NCBI GenBank assembly: GCA_050084985.1
Contig: JBITNC010000001.1
Coordinates: forward strand, 25,110,001 to 25,174,000
Source of the DNA: Nageia nagi
Taxonomy: Eukaryota > Pinophyta
Direction: 5' to 3'
DNA length: 64,000 nt
Each line of letters opens with the position of its first letter. The stretch's first letter is position 1. Shown in pieces: positions 59,458 to 64,000 of the stretch. The position numbers and the translations under genes were made by a program. The notes under the pieces are model-generated. The model saw only the letters and a program-made list of their open reading frames with translations, made no database searches and was not told where the DNA came from.

Positions 59458-59590
59458 AAGGAGTGCAAGACAAGTTAAATGATCATATTCACTTAAATAC
59501 TTAAGGTATCTAAGTACACCTTTAAGTATTAGTCAATTTATAAGAAGAACCTTACCAAATCCTTACAATAATGCATTATACATTCCAACA
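59458..59590 (-). repeat. D 5' LTR, remaining part
   Basis: Resumes aaggagtgcaagacaag, matching E at 15510 onward, and ends tacattccaaca at 59590. This is the right-hand edge of the nested complex. Confidence 0.85.
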
Positions 59591-60180
59591 AAGATAAATC
59601 ATTACATTAATAAAATTTCATAAGGACCAACCAACCTCATAATAAGAAATAATTAATACATGTCACACATTGGTATAAGAGGGATGAAAATTATCAACAA
59701 AGTGCATATGTTCCCACCCCCTATTATCATCAGTCATATCACTTCAACCATCATTAGCAATGACTCTATCATTAGCTTCCCCTACTTCAATGCGGGCACA
59801 CTTCACATTCTCTTGAAGCTCATGAGATCGGATCTAAGGATCATCTCCCCAACCCATCATTAGAGCATATGGAGAGGGTCAAACATCCCATCCACTTGTA
59901 CTACAGAGGTTTGATATCTTATCCACCAAAATGACTTCTTGCAAACAACTAAGATTTGATGGGGGTTGAGACAAATGACACTGGGGAAAAGTAACCGAGC
60001 TATCAGCATATTACAAGGGATGGTTAGGATTATGGATGCATGAACAATGATGACCATAACCTTCATGACTTCAAGATCGCTCTTGCTATGGAGGAGCCAC
60101 ATATGATAAAATACGAATAAGATTACAGGGAGCATTCCCCCTATGTTGAGCAAATTTTGTAAGTGTTGAACCTCCATATT
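59591..60180. other. Flank between D and the second LINE
   Basis: No firm feature. The minus strand from 60177 to 59860 is open for 105 codons and continues directly from the LINE zf-RVT region, so this may be the LINE's ORF2 end or 3' region into which D inserted. D's target duplication cannot be tested because its other end is outside the window. Confidence 0.4.
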
Positions 60181-63100
60181 AACTTTTTAAACTTGAACAA
60201 TTATCTATAATTAACAATCATAGAATACATAATATTTATCAGTAAGAGAGAAAGAGGTTGAAGCCTCTTATCTTTCAAAGATAATATTATTCTATATTTT
60301 CCATAAATGGTACAAAATACTAACTCAAAAGATATGCTAGGCTTCACCAACAGGTTCTAAAAACACCATAAGGTCTCCTAGAATAGCATGAACCCAAGGG
60401 ATAGGAGTTTCAAGGAAAGGATTAAAGAAATGAAGAACCCACTCCTAGGCTTCACAAGCTTTAAGATAAGACCAAAAAATATGAATAAAATCTTATAATT
60501 CAAGATAGAAAGCACAAATGGAATTAACAACACCCATATGCATACCATGATATCCTATAGGTAAACCCTAGTGAAGTAGACCCTAGGAAAAAAAAGCTCT
60601 CCTTAGGTTCTAAATAATTAGCCCATACTACATTAAACCTGAGAGACCACCGAAACTAAGAGGAAACCAAATCCCATTGGAGATTCAAAGTGTTAACCAT
60701 AGGAACATTAGGGGAAAGTCAATTGTATGCTAGATGTGTTTTATACTTTAGAAAATTAACATTCTTGGGCCAAAATCAATTAGAACACTAGGGTTTTTGG
60801 AAATACTTTCCAAATATGGACCATACAAAAAAAGAAGTATGATTAACCACCACATCGAATATGCTCTTATCATATATTTTCAAATTATTAATTCTTCTAA
60901 ATGTATCCCAAGAAAACCAACTCCTGGTGTGAGGATCAAAGAAATCATAAATGCAATCAATTCCCTTTTTTTAAATTTTAAAGCTTTAATCCATTGAATT
61001 CTAGCTAGAGAAAGTCCTTCAATTTGAATAATTGAGTACCACCACAAATTAATGGTAGGAATTGAAACCCTTGTAGACTTATCTCAAATATTATAACTAA
61101 GCTAAGGTTTGAAAGCTTCCCAATCTTTCCACATACTCTTGATAACAAACAAACCAATAATCTTAATTGAAACTAGGACTATGAGAATAGTCTGCAAGGA
61201 AATACCCTTCCATACCTTTTTTCTAAGAGGGAGGCTTATAACCAGGCAATGCTAAATGAGAATATTTTTTTAGGCTTCTTCTCCATATGAGGCTCTCAAA
61301 ATCCACTTACAATAGAGATCATATCCTTAAGTTTGACAATTAAAGAGCCCAATACCCTCAACAGCACAAGGAAGATAAGAAATATTCCAAGTTACTCTAT
61401 GAAAACCCCTCTTATAAAGATTAGAAGCCCAAATAAAATCTCAAAGAAGCTTTTCTAACTTTTGGTAGCAAGCTTTAGAAGGGACCTAATAAGAAGAATA
61501 ATAAACATGAGTAGAGGCCAACACTTTGGTTCATATTTGAAACTTCCCAGCCAAAGATAATTTTTTAGTCAACCAGTAGCTAAGTTTGTTTTCAACTCTT
61601 TGCACCATATAATTCTAAATCTAAGTAAGGGAAGCTTGAAAACCAAAGGTAATACCCAAAATTTTAAACATTCTCTCCATTTTGAATCCATTTCCAAGAG
61701 AAATTAGAAAGCCACTCAAGAAGATTATGAACAAATTGCATGTAAAAAGTGTCTAAACAATTAAGAGCATTCTTGAGAGATTGCTCTTAACTACTCATGT
61801 GATAATGGAATCATCAGCAAAGTGGCCATTTAAAAGTTTACCTTGAGAGTTGGAAAGGGAAATACCCTTCACTAAACCTTGAGAAGCCTGACAAGCAAGA
61901 AGAAAGCCAAAAGCTTCTATAGTAAGAATGAGTAAGAAGATAGCCAAAAGCTTCTATAGCAATAATGAGCAAGGAGGGAGCTAAAGGGAAACCCTTCTAC
62001 ATTGAATGAGCCAAAGAAATTGATTCAAATTGAGACCCACTCAAAGTGAGAACTGCAAAAGCATCTATAAAGAGAATATATACATATTGTAGAAAAAAGA
62101 AACCAAACCCTAGGGATTGCAACATATTAATGATAAAGTACCATTTGATCCTATCATAAGCTTTCTCAAAATTAATTCTAATAAATAAAGCATCCTAACC
62201 AAAGGATCGAGCCCACTCCATACCTTCCCAAACTGCAATCATATTATCTAGAATATAAATTCCCTTAATAAAGCTTATCTATTCTAGCTAAATAATCAAA
62301 GGAAGTAGAGGCCTCAGCTTGAGATCTAGAGCTTTAGCTATAATTTTATAGCTCATATTTAACAAAGTAATGGGACACCAATTTGTAATCACTTCTGGAT
62401 CTCTAAGCTTGGGTATGAACTTAATATTGCCTTTATTAAGCATTGGGCCTAAAGAACCCAAAATCATTACCTCTTTATAAACTTGGAGCAGATTAGGGTC
62501 AACCATATCCCATAATTCTTTGTAAAATTCACAAGGAAAGTTATCAATTCCAAGGGCTTTATCATTTTCCATTTGATAAAGGGCAACTTTCAAATATTCT
62601 AAGGAAAGAGGAGTATCACATGGTTCCCTTTGAGCTTGAGAAAGCTTAAGAGGTATGACAACATAACACACATTGATAACTTCTTATCTAGTAGGAGTTA
62701 AAGGTTGAGAAGAAAAAACTTTTTGATAATGGTTGACAAAAACCTACATGATCTTAAGAAAAGGAGTAAGACAAACACCCTCAATTTGAATAAATTTGAA
62801 TTAAATGGCATGAATAGGGGGAAAAAGGCGTTGGAAAAACTCTTTAGTAACTTTATCACCCACTTTAAGCCAACTAATATGGGCTCAAAGTTGGGCACCT
62901 CTAGCTTTGTACAATTCATCTTTCCTCACTTCATGGAAAAGAGCAGTAACATAAGCTTCAGCAGGTTAGCTAAATCTATTAGCCTCCAAGATCTGAGAAG
63001 CTTAAGATAGCTCTTCCTTGATAGCCAAATTCGATCTATGTATTCTCTTTGCAAACTTTACCCCAAACATATGTAACACCTTGGTGGTGTTGATTATGAT

Positions 63101-64000
63101 ATTATTCCACCATTGAATCCAAATAGAAGACCTTAAAGGTATAGGGATTAAATTCTAGATCTGATAGACATTAGCTTTCATAGTAGAGGATTGCAAGAAC
63201 GAGGTGTTCAAGTAAAAAAGCGAGTGGAAGAGGTAAGCAGGAGCTTGAGAGTAAGAATTAGCAAAGAGGATCGGGGAATGGTCTGAAAGAGTTGTACCAT
63301 GGATAATAGACACAAATGAAAGGTTAGAGGAAAGCCTTTTTGGATGAAAGAAATCACATTCAGAAATCATAACTCGATCAAGGTGTTTGAGAACTTGATA
63401 TTCATTATCTTGGAAGTTTGATTATGTAAACTACTAAGCTTCAAGAAAGTATTTCGGGGAAAAGGTGCAATTAGGGTAAAAAAGGTTGAGGTTATTTTTA
63501 TAAAAAAATCAAGCTTCCCGCTCACCTAAATTCCACCTCATAGTAGTCTTACTTTTCTTATCTGAATACTTTTCAACCATATTGAAGTCTTCGCACAAAA
63601 TTCAGGTGGCCAATGGTAGCGAAAAAGCAAGCCAATGCCATAACTCTTTTCTCTCCTCAACATCATTGGAGGCATAAATATTGATAATGCCAAAAGATTT
63701 TCTAAAAACCTCAAGCAAGACCCAAATAACTTGATTAGAAGGGTCAACACCCCAAGAAATAATATTAAATTACCACTTAGGAGAAATGAAAATGATAGCT
63801 CCCCCTTTACCAAAAGCATGATTGGTGTGAAAGAAGGGGACCCTCGGTCACAGAAATGTACAAGTGCACTATAGAATAAAATCAACAACTTTGACTTCTT
63901 GCAAATAGATAAAATCCAACATTCCATAAGAGTGAGTGATATCTTGAAGCTCACTTTAGACTGTATATTTGCAGGTTAGGTCCATCAACCCTCTGATATT
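60181..64000 (-). pseudogene. Second LINE (L1 type) ORF2, runs off the right edge
   Basis: On the minus strand the last bases of the window give NIRGLMDL, the usual start of the L1 endonuclease, so ORF2 begins just beyond 64000. Endonuclease motifs: GINIYASND-like residues near 63680 and an intact SDHSPILF near 63275. Reverse transcriptase: VALYQMENDKALGIDNFPCE at about 62570, NWCPITLLNMSYKIIAKAL at about 62350, FEKAYDRIKW near 62170, and an intact catalytic FADD at about 61810-61821. A zf-RVT-like stretch is near 60300-60550. Stops and frameshifts are scattered throughout. It is not a close copy of the LINE at 3138. Confidence 0.8.

Noticed and set aside
60797-60997. A 66-codon plus-strand frame in the second LINE.
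   Set aside because: Shadow of the minus-strand ORF2, whose RT and zf-RVT regions flank it.

Overview
The window is plant nuclear DNA made entirely of transposable elements. I found no host gene and no RNA gene. It is AT-rich. The retroelement primer sites resemble the complement of plant initiator-Met tRNA, and the families present are plant ones: Ty1/copia, a Ty3/gypsy gag with a plant mobile domain, plant L1 LINEs, CACTA and hAT. Old, deeply nested insertions suggest a large, repeat-rich genome. The PPR-fragment style would fit a gymnosperm, but that is a weak inference.

Layout. Nearly everything from 343 to 59590 is one old minus-strand Ty1/copia element, here called D, split by later insertions. 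Its remaining pieces are 343-820 (protease/integrase), 14139-15138 and 39198-39300 (gag), 39301-40099 and 53393-55237 (long 5' leader), and 55238-55605 plus 59458-59590 (5' LTR). Its 3' half lies left of the window. Into D went: (i) nested LTR pieces X in Y at 1-342; (ii) a short CACTA-type element (821-14138), holding a large-LTR element H (1474-13681), holding a LINE (3138-11240), holding a hAT-type MITE (4058-4461); (iii) copia element E (15139-39197), holding a solo LTR (23236-23720) and a pol-less Ty3/gypsy element F (24556-38779), which holds copia element B (27863-33212); (iv) copia element A (40100-53387), holding copia element C (48023-53165), sister of B; (v) a small LTR element G (55606-59452) in D's 5' LTR. 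For X, Y and D themselves a far end is outside the window or cannot be matched. For most of the others I read matching target-site duplications directly: CACTA aga; F atggg; A agttg; B tacca; G atgag; LINE aaatattt; one mismatch each for H, E, C, the solo LTR and the MITE. A second, minus-strand LINE runs from about 60180 off the right edge.

Coding state. C is the least damaged element, with two long open frames covering gag-protease-integrase and RT-RNase H. B is similar with a frameshift and more stops. A, D and E are one related copia group with broken gag-pol. Most stops I could compare look like C-to-T changes.

Most notable: the LINE carries a third long reading frame downstream of ORF2; A, D and E share an unusually long PBS-to-gag leader whose central part differs in each copy (in A it contains a captured PPR gene fragment); F is a gag-only gypsy element carrying an antisense plant-mobile-domain pseudogene; and H has LTRs of about 1.8 kb around only 457 bp.
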